Position numbers and translations under genes: made by a program
NCBI GenBank assembly: GCA_018820855.1
Contig: JAHJNL010000012.1
Span: forward strand, 1-41,443
Source of the DNA: Pseudomonadota bacterium
GTDB lineage: Bacteria > Desulfobacterota > Desulfobulbia > Desulfobulbales > Desulfocapsaceae
Direction: 5' to 3'
DNA: 41,443 nucleotides
Notes under the pieces: generated by a model
Seen by the model: the letters and a program-made list of their open reading frames with translations, nothing else
Told to the model about the DNA's origin: nothing
Databases searched by the model: none
In this document: positions 18,070-27,086 of the stretch, piece after piece
Numbering within the stretch: position 1 is the first letter of the stretch
How the letters are laid out: each line of letters starts with the position of its first letter

Positions 18070-19173
18070 ATGCAGATTTTTCTTCGTCAAATCATTTTTT
18101 TCTTTATCGGTACCCTACTGCGCTGGCCTCTCTGGCTGCTTATTGGCCTAATCGGACGTTCCGGTATTTTCAAAACCGTCTTTCTTGTTTATCCCACCGA
18201 TGAAGTAGAATGCCGGGGATTTTGTCCAAACATCTCTTTTTTGCGACGTTTTTTTTCAGGAAGACCAACTCCTGGCGGCTTAATCATGAACGGCTGGATG
18301 CCTATGGGGATATATTTTGTTATCCCCGATCTGACAAGGGATCTGGCGCGCAAAAAAAACCGTGCCCTGGCTGAAACCATTGTCAGGCGCATGCTCTGGA
18401 TACGCCAGCTATCAGGCGCCCAGACCATTGGTTTGGCCGGCCAGCTTGGCCCGATCTTTGCCCGGCGCCATAATATCCCAATGGAGCCTCCTCTTTTCAG
18501 CAGTATCAATGGCAATATCTTCAGCATTCACGAAGCCATCAACTGGGTGACCCGTCAGAAGCAATCTTTTTTTCATGCCCGTAATGTTGCCGTAGTAGGC
18601 GGCGGAGAACTTGGCTGCACCCTGCTGGAATATCTGAACAATCAAGGATATCATTGCAATACGGTAGATGTCCGTTACACCCGACAGGGAAAAGTTGTTC
18701 CTCTGCAATCAGATGAAAACATGGGAAACCTTCATGATGTTAATTTTGTAATTAATCTTATGCCGAAGGGAGATGATTTCCTGGATTCCAACCTCCACAA
18801 ATTCATCTCTCACGATGCTGTAATCATAGATTTTTCCAGACCGGCAATCCCTGAAAACATACTGCCACAGGAAATATATTTCGGAAACCGCATACGACGT
18901 ACAGACATGCGCTTTATTTTTGCCCTGCCCGGCGGCTGGAAACAGAGGCAACTGCCTGCATGCGCCCTGCCGGCACTCCTGACTGCACTTACAGGTCAAG
19001 TCAAAAGTCAGCTTGAATCATTTTGCCTTCTTGCCAGACAGAATGCCTTTGGCACCGCTCTTGTAGACGCACCACTCGACTATAAAGACAAAGCTAACTC
19101 ATTCTGGAGCAAAGACCTTGAGTTGGAAGATGAGCTTACTCTTGAAACAATGAGTCTGCTCTCCAACGAATAA
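18070..19173 (+). CDS. Membrane-anchored Rossmann-fold protein, possible dehydrogenase
   Basis: 367 residues. The first about 30 residues form a hydrophobic anchor (FFFIGTLLRWPLWLLIGLIG). The middle (about 95-165) resembles the helical region before the NAD(P) site of predicted acyl or amino-acid dehydrogenases. A dinucleotide-binding loop GGGELG is at 177-182 after NVAVV, with a possible Asp end of strand 2 (TVDVRYTR). The order is reminiscent of shikimate-dehydrogenase-like or acyl-ACP reductase-like proteins, but I do not recognise the family and name no substrate. It has its own promoter region and a terminator-like hairpin behind it. Confidence 0.6.
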   Translation: MQIFLRQIIFFFIGTLLRWPLWLLIGLIGRSGIFKTVFLVYPTDEVECRGFCPNISFLRRFFSGRPTPGGLIMNGWMPMGIYFVIPDLTRDLARKKNRALAETIVRRMLWIRQLSGAQTIGLAGQLGPIFARRHNIPMEPPLFSSINGNIFSIHEAINWVTRQKQSFFHARNVAVVGGGELGCTLLEYLNNQGYHCNTVDVRYTRQGKVVPLQSDENMGNLHDVNFVINLMPKGDDFLDSNLHKFISHDAVIIDFSRPAIPENILPQEIYFGNRIRRTDMRFIFALPGGWKQRQLPACALPALLTALTGQVKSQLESFCLLARQNAFGTALVDAPLDYKDKANSFWSKDLELEDELTLETMSLLSNE

Positions 19174-19197
19174 GGTTCATCGCCCCTGCGCAAATAA

Positions 19198-19244
19198 TTT
19201 CCCCTGTCAACTTCTCATGTTTTAATGGGAGTTGACAGGGGAAA
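19198..19244. terminator. Bidirectional terminator-like hairpin
   Basis: 15-bp perfect arms (TTTCCCCTGTCAACT at 19198-19212 and its complement at 19230-19244). Short A/T stretches flank both sides. It lies between the convergent genes at 18070-19173 and 19363-21162. Confidence 0.6.
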
Positions 19245-19362
19245 CAGAAAACAAATGTCCACCATCAACCGGGCAGAGGGTAACAGAGCCGAAACCAAGT
19301 GTACAGCCATCAGCAGCGCAGGTGTAATTCTTGCGACCTTCCTTTCAGCACTACGTTATTGT

Positions 19363-21162
19363 TCATACATGAAAGGGGAAAAAAATGGGCGTCAGAAAAA
19401 TGGTGATGACTCCGACAAGGAGAGAAAGCGGGATACCAATCTTGACAAAATCGCCAAACTTGTAATTTCCCGGGCCATATACCATAAGGTTAGTCTGATA
19501 GCTCACCGGCGAGATGAAACTGCAGGAGGCCCCCACCATCACGGTTATGACAAATGGCATGAAGCTGACATTCAGGGTTGAAGCAATGGCCATGGCAATG
19601 GGAAACATGAAAACCGCGGAAGCCACATTGGTAACCATGGCATCCATAAGGATACAACCGAGAAAGACCACGGCAAGTGCCAGATAGGCATTGTCTCCTC
19701 CTAAGGCCCCAAGGAAATTTCCAATATGCTCTGACAAACCGGAAGCAGTCACTGCCGACTCCAAGCCCATTGCAGAGGCAATGACCATGAGGGTGGAAAA
19801 ACTCACAGAACGTCCGGCATCGTTGAGAGTCATACAACCGGTGAGGAGCATGGCTCCAGCGGCAAGCAGGGCGGCGTTGAGCATAGTCATAAACCCGAAA
19901 GACACGGCAAAGACCATAATTACTGTTATGGCCGTGGCAATCAGGGCCTTATCGGTCCGCTGGATAATGGCCCCTCGAATCTTCTTGGTCATGGAAAACT
20001 CTGTTTCGTTACGGTTGCGATAAAAGAAGGTATCCTTCACCTCCAACAGGGCAATATCACCTGCCTGAATCACCGCGTCCCGCAAAGGATGATGCATGGC
20101 AGCCACCCCCCTGGCAAAGCCCACCAACCACACCTCAAAATTTCGTTCTTTACTCTCCACCTTCTCTATCTGCTGCCCTATCATGGTATTTCTCCGGGAA
20201 ACCACCACTTCCACCAGATGATGCCGATGACGGTTCGCCTTCTGCTCCTTGGTAGAATACAGAGGCTTGAGACCGATGGTGGCCCACAGTGTTTTAGCTC
20301 CATCAATATCTGCTGAGAAACCCATGTTATCACCGGCTGCCAGGATGGTTTCCCGGGTCGCCTCCAGACGTTCAACTCCACGGTGAAAGCAGATAAGTGA
20401 AAAGCTGTCACTTTCCATGAGGCCGGCATCATCAATAGATTTTCCTATCAATGGACTGTCATCTTCCACGGAGAGTTCCACTCGATACATCCTGCTGCCG
20501 GTCTGCCCGGAAGTCCTGGCAGCAACAGGAGCAGAAGGGAGCAGCCACTTTCCGGTAGCCATGAGAAAAGCCAGGCCGGTAATCGTAATCGGCACCCCCA
20601 CCCAGGCGAGATCAAACATTTTCACCGGCACCATATACGGCAGATCCGACCCGCCCCGTTTCAGAGTCTCGTTAACCAGCCCGGCAACCACCAGATTGGT
20701 GGCCGTGCCGATGAGGGTGCATGTTCCTCCAAGAATAGATGCATAGCTCAATGGAATAAAAAGCTTTTTCGCGTCAAGCCCGCAGCTTTTAGAAAGATCC
20801 CTGATCACAGGAATCATCATGGCCACCAGCGGAGTATTGTTTAAAAAAGCGGAACCGAAGGCTATGTGAGGCAACATTTTGATCTGTGCTTTCAACACCG
20901 AACGGGGCCGCCCGATAAGCTTCTCACTGAGGATGGAAATGGCACCTGTGGAGTACATCCCGGCAGCAATCATAAACAGGGCACCGATGGTGAGCACACC
21001 CGGATTGTTAAAGCCCTTCAAAGAATCTCCCAGCGGAGCCAGGTTGAAGGTAATGGTCAAGGTAAGAGCACCGATGAAAACCGCTGCCGGTGGGAGATCA
21101 CTGAAAATCAGAAGGGCAAAGGTCAAAGCCAGAATGATACTGATAATGATTAGGGGAGTCAT
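19363..21162 (-). CDS. SLC13/DASS family permease with two RCK_C (TrkA-C) domains
   Basis: 599 residues from the ATG at 21162; an in-frame TTG at 21210 would add 16 residues but has no better ribosome site. Twelve or so hydrophobic segments are split by a soluble insert (about 205-385) with two TrkA-C-like domains, around DDSPLIGKSIDDAGL and VSRRNTMIGQQIEKVE. Signature regions are AFLNNTPLVAMMIPVI and GTCTLIGTATNLVVAGL, then VTNVASAVFMFPIAMAIA in the second half. Members move sulfate, carboxylates or other anions with sodium; here sulfate is a reasonable but unproven guess for a sulfate reducer. Confidence 0.88.
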   Translation of the reverse strand: MTPLIIISIILALTFALLIFSDLPPAAVFIGALTLTITFNLAPLGDSLKGFNNPGVLTIGALFMIAAGMYSTGAISILSEKLIGRPRSVLKAQIKMLPHIAFGSAFLNNTPLVAMMIPVIRDLSKSCGLDAKKLFIPLSYASILGGTCTLIGTATNLVVAGLVNETLKRGGSDLPYMVPVKMFDLAWVGVPITITGLAFLMATGKWLLPSAPVAARTSGQTGSRMYRVELSVEDDSPLIGKSIDDAGLMESDSFSLICFHRGVERLEATRETILAAGDNMGFSADIDGAKTLWATIGLKPLYSTKEQKANRHRHHLVEVVVSRRNTMIGQQIEKVESKERNFEVWLVGFARGVAAMHHPLRDAVIQAGDIALLEVKDTFFYRNRNETEFSMTKKIRGAIIQRTDKALIATAITVIMVFAVSFGFMTMLNAALLAAGAMLLTGCMTLNDAGRSVSFSTLMVIASAMGLESAVTASGLSEHIGNFLGALGGDNAYLALAVVFLGCILMDAMVTNVASAVFMFPIAMAIASTLNVSFMPFVITVMVGASCSFISPVSYQTNLMVYGPGNYKFGDFVKIGIPLSLLVGVITIFLTPIFFPFHV

Positions 21163-21434
21163 GATTGAAAGAGCAGGGAAAAGGGATCTGGAAGTATGAT
21201 TTTCTGCCAAATCAGGAAAAAACCGATTCAGATTTCATTTCCTGATTACCACTGAGCTTTATCAGTTAATGTTTTGTTACGGAATGCGCCACATGATCAA
21301 CTGCTATCACAGCGAATCAAATTTTTCATGTTGCCAATATATCTAAAAGTGCTCGTCCTTGTCTAAGACAGAAAGCAAGAGGCTGAAATTGCAAATGTTC
21401 TTAAAAACCGATTTATTAACACTGTCTTTTTTTT

Positions 21435-21932
21435 TCAGCTGTCAGTATCCTGATCGGAAAATCGAGAATCTGCCCTCTGTTGAGACACATCCCTGCTCTC
21501 ATTCTCCAGCCAACCGCTTCTCACCTGCTCCTGGGCATCAAAGACCGGAACATAGGGCTTGATATCAATTAACGGGGTATCATTTAAGACATCAATGTTA
21601 TCCACCTGAAGATACCTGCCTTCAACTTTGAGCAGACGAACAATAGAGAAACCTATGGGATTCGGACGCCTGGGTGCCCGGGTGGCAAACAGACCACGGG
21701 TACAGGAATCCATAAATGGGACAACCTGAAGATTATAGCCCCGGCTCTGATGAAAGTGATAGAGGAGGATAAGATGCGAGAAGCCATCGATATCCTTTAA
21801 ACCTTCAGCAAAGGCCTCAAAGACCTCCACAGTCCCCTGCACGCCGGAAGCCGCCGCCGGCTGAATGGGCATTCCTTCGATTGTTTGAAAAGGGGTATGA
21901 ATTACCCCGATAGGATCACATACTAAGAGCAT
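21435..21932 (-). CDS. trmO: tRNA (t6A37) N6-methyltransferase TrmO (TsaA family)
   Basis: 165 residues with GGAGG before the ATG. The TsaA/UPF0066 beta-barrel domain covers about 5-130: PIGVIHTPF, GTVEVFEAFAEGLKDIDGFSHLILLYHFH, and the signature RAPRRPNPIGFSIVRLL at 85-101. TrmO methylates N6-threonylcarbamoyl-A37 using S-adenosylmethionine. The last about 30 residues are polar and probably disordered. This is the short form without the C-terminal domain found in E. coli TrmO. Confidence 0.88.
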   Translation of the reverse strand: MLLVCDPIGVIHTPFQTIEGMPIQPAAASGVQGTVEVFEAFAEGLKDIDGFSHLILLYHFHQSRGYNLQVVPFMDSCTRGLFATRAPRRPNPIGFSIVRLLKVEGRYLQVDNIDVLNDTPLIDIKPYVPVFDAQEQVRSGWLENESRDVSQQRADSRFSDQDTDS

Positions 21933-22198
21933 ATCAATTCCTCCGTTTTTTTCATAAAATGATTAACCTCACCACCTATTCTTTTTCAACTCAAAAACAA
22001 GCGCACGCTGCCATGTGGCTGCAGAATTCTTTCACCTCATAATTATTATTCACGGAATCTCTGTTTTCTATGTTACTGCTCCTGTCCGTACATGTAAACT
22101 TATCCTTTGACATTTTTCTTAATCAACATCTACAATGTATAATACTACAAAATAGAGATGCATTCCAAACCGTTTCCTTATACTCTTCCGGAGCAATG

Positions 22199-22660
22199 AT
22201 GAAAAAAAACAGCCTCTTTTTACTCGTTCTTTTCTTCTTATCTGTCACGACCTGTTTTGCGACCATGCAGCTCGGTGCCCCTCTTACCCTGCAGGAAGTG
22301 ACCAAGGTCTCGGAAATAAACAAACACCCGGATCAATACCTGGGCAAACAAGTGCTCATTGAAGGCCTCATTATCAATGTCTGTGCTGCCCGAGGCTGCT
22401 GGATGGATATCGCCAGCGATGTCCCCTTTGAAAAGATAAAAATCAAGGTGGTGGACGGCGAAATTGTTTTCCCCTTGGAGGCCAAAGGACAGACGGCCAG
22501 GGTTGAGGGGATAGTTGAAGCTGTCCACCTGACCGAAGATCAGGCCCGATCCATGGCTCGACATCACGCAGAAAAGAGTGGTGAGAAAGTTGATCTTTCC
22601 ACCATCAAGGGTCCCACTACCTACTACCGTATCCGCGGCCTGGGAGCCGAGATCAACTGA
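22199..22660 (+). CDS. Periplasmic DUF4920 protein
   Basis: 153 residues from the second of two adjacent ATGs, as CCGGAG lies 5 nt before it. A Sec signal peptide ends near CFATM. The mature part has an OB-like fold region with VLIEGLIINVC and the family hallmark CAARGCWMDIAS (Cys62, Cys67-Trp-Met), perhaps a metal or redox site. The function of DUF4920 is unknown. The next gene, a PepSY-associated membrane protein, starts 2 nt after the stop, so the two are surely co-translated. Confidence 0.8.
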   Translation: MKKNSLFLLVLFFLSVTTCFATMQLGAPLTLQEVTKVSEINKHPDQYLGKQVLIEGLIINVCAARGCWMDIASDVPFEKIKIKVVDGEIVFPLEAKGQTARVEGIVEAVHLTEDQARSMARHHAEKSGEKVDLSTIKGPTTYYRIRGLGAEIN

Positions 22661-22662
22661 AA

Positions 22663-23217
22663 ATGTCCTGGAGAAAATGGAATTTTGTCCTCCACCGGGA
22701 TCTGGGTTATCTCTGCATCGGCCTTACCCTGCTCTACGGAATCAGCGGACTGGCGGTCAACCACACCTCGCACGCCTTCAACCCAAGCTACACCATCGAA
22801 ACGCAGAAAGGCCAGGTATCACCCCTTCCTTCCGGAAAAGTCCCTGACATGAGCTATGTCAATCAGTGTCTGGCAGAACTCAGCATTACTGCTCAGTTCA
22901 AGAACGTCGCCATGCTAAACCCGGAAACGATCCGGATCTTTGTGGAGGGAAATACCATCGACGTCATTGTCGCCACGGGCGAGACCATCAAAGAAAAGAT
23001 TGAGCGCAGGCCACTTCTTTTTGGCATCAACTACCTGCACTTAAACAAGGGAAAGGGGACCTGGACCTGGGTAGCCGATATCTATGCCCTGGCCATATGC
23101 CTCCTTGCCCTCACCGGACTCTTCATGATCCGCAGCAAGGGACGTCGCCGCGCGCTGTTCCTCACCACCATCGGTTTCCTCTGTCCCCTGCTCTACCTGC
23201 TTTTAAAGCCATCTTAG
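22663..23217 (+). CDS. PepSY-associated transmembrane protein
   Basis: 184 residues. One N-terminal membrane segment (LGYLCIGLTLLYGISGLAV) and two at the C-terminus (YALAICLLALTGLFMI and LTTIGFLCPLLYLLL) flank a periplasmic domain of about 90 residues. The FVLHRDLGYLCIGLTLLYGISG start and NYLHLNKGKGTWTWVADIYA before the last helices are typical of the PepSY_TM_like group, often linked to iron or redox functions. Paired with the DUF4920 gene upstream. Confidence 0.82.
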   Translation: MSWRKWNFVLHRDLGYLCIGLTLLYGISGLAVNHTSHAFNPSYTIETQKGQVSPLPSGKVPDMSYVNQCLAELSITAQFKNVAMLNPETIRIFVEGNTIDVIVATGETIKEKIERRPLLFGINYLHLNKGKGTWTWVADIYALAICLLALTGLFMIRSKGRRRALFLTTIGFLCPLLYLLLKPS

Positions 23218-23412
23218 AAAAACAACGAAAAATTCACTCCAGGACAGGCAGAGAAAGCACAACAATGACAGCGCGCTCTTTCCGGCTCACTTTTCTCCTG
23301 TATCGTCAGGAAGAAAAGTTGATCTATCAAAATTCAGGCTATCAGGTAGGTGAATGTTAAGGAAGTCAATACAGCGGGTATAAACAGGAGGGATTTATCC
23401 TAAGCCCTGTGT

Positions 23413-23445
23413 GAGGAAAGGGGAACTGAAAGCACCCCTTTCCTC
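23413..23445. terminator. Hairpin between convergent genes
   Basis: 11-bp arms GAGGAAAGGGG/CCCCTTTCCTC with an 11-nt loop, between the PepSY-TM gene and der, which converge. No T-run on either side, so the role as terminator is tentative. Confidence 0.4.
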
Positions 23446-23493
23446 AAAGAGCCCTGGAAAAAGCAGGAGGGACAGAACATCGGCCAACAAACC

Positions 23494-24843
23494 TTATTTT
23501 TTATTTTTGTTATCCCTGTTTTTATCACGGATGAAGAGCTGAAGAGGCACCTTGTCCAAACCGAGACCGTCACGAAACCTGTTGACCAGATACCGTTCAT
23601 AGGAAAAGTGGACACCTTTCGAACTGTTACTCATTACCACAAATTTCGGCGGACGGCTGCCCACCTGAGAGGTGTAATAAAATTTAAGGCGCTTATTCTT
23701 GTAAATGGGAGGAGAATGAGCCTCCACCGCATCCTGGAGCAATCTGTTCAAAGCTGCAGTTGGGAATTTGGCAGTAAACTGCTTAAAAACGGAACCGATG
23801 GTTGGAAAGAGGCGCTTGATTCCATACCCTGTGAGTGCCGAGGCGGTCAGCAGAGGAGCAAAACCGACAAAGGGAGCAGCAGTGGCAATCTCAGCCATGA
23901 TCTGCTCCTGGCGTATCTTGTCGTCCTGAACCAGATCCCACTTATTCACCAGAAGAATCAGCCCCCTTCCCTGTTCCTGGGTATAGCCGATCACCTTGGT
24001 ATCCTGTTCAGTGATCCCTTCACCTGCATCAATGAGAACCACGGCGATATCACATTTCTCCAGTGCCGCCAAGGCCTTCAGGATACTGAACTTTTCCAGT
24101 TTCTCCGTGGTCTTTCCTTTTCTCCTGATCCCGGCAGTATCGATGAGCAGATAGTTATATTTGCCGTAATTAAGCAAGGTGTCTACAGAATCTCTGGTTG
24201 TACCCGAGACCTCGGAGACCACCATACGTTCCTGCCCCAGGATCTGATTGATCATGGAGGACTTCCCCACATTGGGACGACCGAAAAAGGCTATCTTGAT
24301 GGTTCCTTCCGGCAGATCGAGTTCTTCATCGTTTGCCTGCAGTTTTTCCTCCAGGCCGTTCATAAGATCAGCAAAGCCGTACTTATGTTCAGCCGACAGG
24401 GGCCAGAACTTATCTACACCAAGCTCGTAAAACTGGTAGAGTTGTTCGTCTTCCTGTTCCGGGCCATCAATCTTATTGACCACATAAAAGATTGTTTTTT
24501 CCGTGCGGCGCAGAAGATTGGTCACTTCCTTATCCGCAGGGGTCACTCCCTCCCGGCCATCGAGAAGGAAGAGAATAATATCGGCTTCCTCAATGGCTGC
24601 CATGGCCTGATCCCGAATATGATCCCCCATGACATCACCGCTGCTGTCTGCGATACCGCCGGTATCAACCAGCATGAAGAGATTATCATTCCATACCACC
24701 TTTTCATAATGGCGGTCACGGGTTACACCGGGGGTTGGGTCGACCAGAGCCTTTCTTGATCTGGTAATTCGGTTAAACAAGGTCGACTTCCCTACATTGG
24801 GACGTCCGACCAAAGCAACAATTGAATGAGTTTGTGTGGGCAT
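23494..24843 (-). CDS. der: Double-GTPase ribosome assembly factor Der (EngA)
   Basis: 449 residues from the ATG at 24843, chosen for AGGAAA just before it; the upstream in-frame TTG has no site. Two Era-like GTPase domains are visible: GRPNVGKST at 13-21 with DTGGIAD and NKID, and a second FFGRPNVGKSS with DTAGIRRKG and NKWD. A KH-like domain forms the C-terminus (LKFYYTSQVGSRPPKFVVMSN). Needed for 50S subunit maturation. The lysine/asparagine-rich tail is common. Confidence 0.96.
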   Translation of the reverse strand: MPTQTHSIVALVGRPNVGKSTLFNRITRSRKALVDPTPGVTRDRHYEKVVWNDNLFMLVDTGGIADSSGDVMGDHIRDQAMAAIEEADIILFLLDGREGVTPADKEVTNLLRRTEKTIFYVVNKIDGPEQEDEQLYQFYELGVDKFWPLSAEHKYGFADLMNGLEEKLQANDEELDLPEGTIKIAFFGRPNVGKSSMINQILGQERMVVSEVSGTTRDSVDTLLNYGKYNYLLIDTAGIRRKGKTTEKLEKFSILKALAALEKCDIAVVLIDAGEGITEQDTKVIGYTQEQGRGLILLVNKWDLVQDDKIRQEQIMAEIATAAPFVGFAPLLTASALTGYGIKRLFPTIGSVFKQFTAKFPTAALNRLLQDAVEAHSPPIYKNKRLKFYYTSQVGSRPPKFVVMSNSSKGVHFSYERYLVNRFRDGLGLDKVPLQLFIRDKNRDNKNKK

Positions 24844-26228
24844 AATTTCCTGATGTTTTACCAAGGATCACAACCCTTGGTGAACTATTGCATCTTAATC
24901 CTCTTGTACGGCCATACATGTACACCAAAACAACAAAGAATGCACCTGATTCAAGGAAGCTGGACAAAGAAGAAGTTATCAATAGAGATATTGATATTGA
25001 TGTTACTGGGGGAAAGAAAATACAAAAAATCGGGCAAAAGAGACATCGACAAAAAAGTTTTTTCCACCGCCGCTCAGTATACACTTCACAACGGACAGTC
25101 GGTGTCCCCGTTCCTTACAGATTCCTTACCTGTGATTGCCAAGAGAAGAGTTATAGAAACAGAGAAATCACTCGCCTCTGTCTCTGTCACTTTTACTGTA
25201 AAAAAAGATTCCCCTGTTCACATATAAAGGTTTTACAAAAAACGAATGAGAAAAGCCGCGACCTGCCTGCAATAGATCTTCACTTTATGTTCCTTACGGA
25301 TATCTGCAGGACCGGTGTAAAGGAAATGAGGTGTTCGGCAAGAGTCGGGGAGTATAATTTTTCTGGGAGCAGCGCGGTGTACCACTCCCTCCAGGTGCCA
25401 TTTTTTCATGGGAAATCCTTCATTAAAAGAATAGAGCCGCAGAAAAAAACTTACCCTCTCCTGATTGCATTATTATGCTAATTATAGACGACAATACCAT
25501 GGCACCTCCGATCTGTCAAAGAAAAAGCACCACATATCGAAAGAAACAGAGTTACACCTACGACATATAGGGGGCACAGCCCACTATCCCATTGAATTCC
25601 ATATCAAATAGATAGTGTTCTGCCTACGGTTTCAACCACAACAAAATCGACAGCGGAAATAGCTAGTCTGACAATGACCACCTATCCTCTCGCCTCATTC
25701 TTATGGGTAGCTTGAAAAAATTGAATTTTCGTTCAAAATCGAGGCATGAAGTAAATTTTACAGCAGACATCTATCTGATATTCTGATGATAAAACTTTCC
25801 CTGACAACGAAGAACTTGGTCGAAAAGGCAATTTGGCAAGATGGCCCTATGTAAGAGGAGAAGGCTTATTGACAGTAGGCTGCTCAACTACAAAAAAAGA
25901 GTTCAGCAGGAACAATTGCAGCACCTGATCTTCCCCTTTTTCTTATCAGAAAATCATCCTGAAAAAAGCACATCCACTCAGTTTTAATGTTGCCACCGTT
26001 TGACTTCCCTGACTCCCTTCGATACAATAGTTTTTATCAGGAAAGCAGCATTTGATTTTCATTTTCGATATCGACAGACAGAACGCATTTCTGATAACAA
26101 TCAGTAACGGCAACAGATCTGTCACAGGTGGGGCTACAGCCAACAAACCATCGAAGCCTCTCAGGGGATTCACTTCTCTGTATAGATATCTAAGAGAGAA
26201 ACTCTCATCACCGAATAGGGACATCCGT
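24844..26228. other. Long gene-poor region
   Basis: About 1.4 kb between der and the binding-protein gene without a recognisable gene. Longer open frames have no ribosome site and no family resemblance, and look like chance. The only short frame with a proper ribosome site is at 25233-25409 on the minus strand. I see no tRNA, repeat array or intact mobile element. It may hold decayed genes or a regulatory RNA that sequence reading alone cannot reveal. Confidence 0.5.
25233..25409 (-). CDS. Possible 58-residue small protein
   Basis: Starts MKKWHLEGVVHRAAPRK and ends VAAFLIRFL; basic, with three Cys, no clear signal peptide. AAGGA lies 7 nt before the ATG, which is the main support. No family recognised and no neighbour within 380 bp. 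It could be a chance frame in a 1.4-kb gene-poor stretch. Confidence 0.3.
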   Translation of the reverse strand: MKKWHLEGVVHRAAPRKIILPDSCRTPHFLYTGPADIRKEHKVKIYCRQVAAFLIRFL

Positions 26229-27083
26229 ATGAAAATACTAACAGCCTGTGTCGGTTTCACCTTATGCCTGTTCCTGACAATCTCTTCAGGCATGGCCCAG
26301 CCTGCTCTGAAATTTTGTGCCTATCCCAGCAAAAGCCCAAAATTCATAGCTGTCACCTATGGCCCCCTGGTCAAATATCTCAGCGAACAGATCGGAATAC
26401 CGATCAAACTGGTCACAGCACCAGACAGAGAAACCTTTCAGATCAGGGCACTGAACGAAGAGTACGACCTGGCCCTCCCTTGTACTGCCTGTTATTTCGA
26501 ACTTCTTGACAAAACCGGCTATTATGCCATTGCCAGGGGAGAGCCATCATTTACCGGTGGAGTTTTCGTTAAAAAAGACAGCTCAATTACCAGACCGGAG
26601 CAATTACTTCAGGGAAAACGAATCGCTGCCGTCAAACAATACTCCTATGCAGGATTTCTCTTCTGGTATGAATATCTTATTGACAAGGACCTGCTGAATC
26701 AGTTCACAAGCTCATCTGTTTTCCTTGAGAACCAGGACTCCATAGCCTATGCCATACTGAACAGCAAGGTCGATGCCGGAGTTATACGGACCGATGCCCT
26801 GGAGACATACAAACTCACCGCCCTTAAAGATCAATTCCGAATCATTCTGGAATCACGCGAAATTCCCCACTTTCCGTTTGTCGCCTCAGCAAAACTTGAT
26901 AAAGATCTTGTCCAGAAAATCAGGGCCAGCCTGACTTCTCTCTCGATCGACACCCCTGAAGGAAAAAAACTGTTCCAGGCCATGGGAGTCAAACGCATCG
27001 CTGCCGTTTCTGATGCAGATTACGACGCCTTCAGACAATCCTATCACAAGGCATTTCAGGCCTGGAAAGAAAACAACAAATAG
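26229..27083 (+). CDS. PhnD-like periplasmic substrate-binding protein
   Basis: 284 residues from the ATG at 26229 (longer frame lacks a signal). Signal peptide to about GMAQ. The mature protein is a type 2 periplasmic binding protein of the phosphate/phosphite/phosphonate (PhnD) group: VTYGPLVKYLSEQIG, LNEEYDLALPCTACYFEL, GGVFVKKDSSI, LQGKRIAAVKQYSYAGFL, SKVDAGVIRTDAL and a C-terminal YHKAFQAW. No permease or ATPase genes follow. Instead a membrane hybrid kinase begins 3 nt after the stop, so it likely serves as the sensor input of that kinase rather than in transport. Confidence 0.86.
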   Translation: MKILTACVGFTLCLFLTISSGMAQPALKFCAYPSKSPKFIAVTYGPLVKYLSEQIGIPIKLVTAPDRETFQIRALNEEYDLALPCTACYFELLDKTGYYAIARGEPSFTGGVFVKKDSSITRPEQLLQGKRIAAVKQYSYAGFLFWYEYLIDKDLLNQFTSSSVFLENQDSIAYAILNSKVDAGVIRTDALETYKLTALKDQFRIILESREIPHFPFVASAKLDKDLVQKIRASLTSLSIDTPEGKKLFQAMGVKRIAAVSDADYDAFRQSYHKAFQAWKENNK

Positions 27084-27086
27084 CTG

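Noticed and set aside
24888-25481. A 197-codon open frame after der on the plus strand
   Set aside because: No ribosome site, mixed composition with many Cys/His/Arg, and no family resemblance; part of it lies opposite the small minus-strand frame.
25707-25790. A 27-codon frame that looked like the start of a transposase
   Set aside because: Too short and no continuing similarity in any frame.
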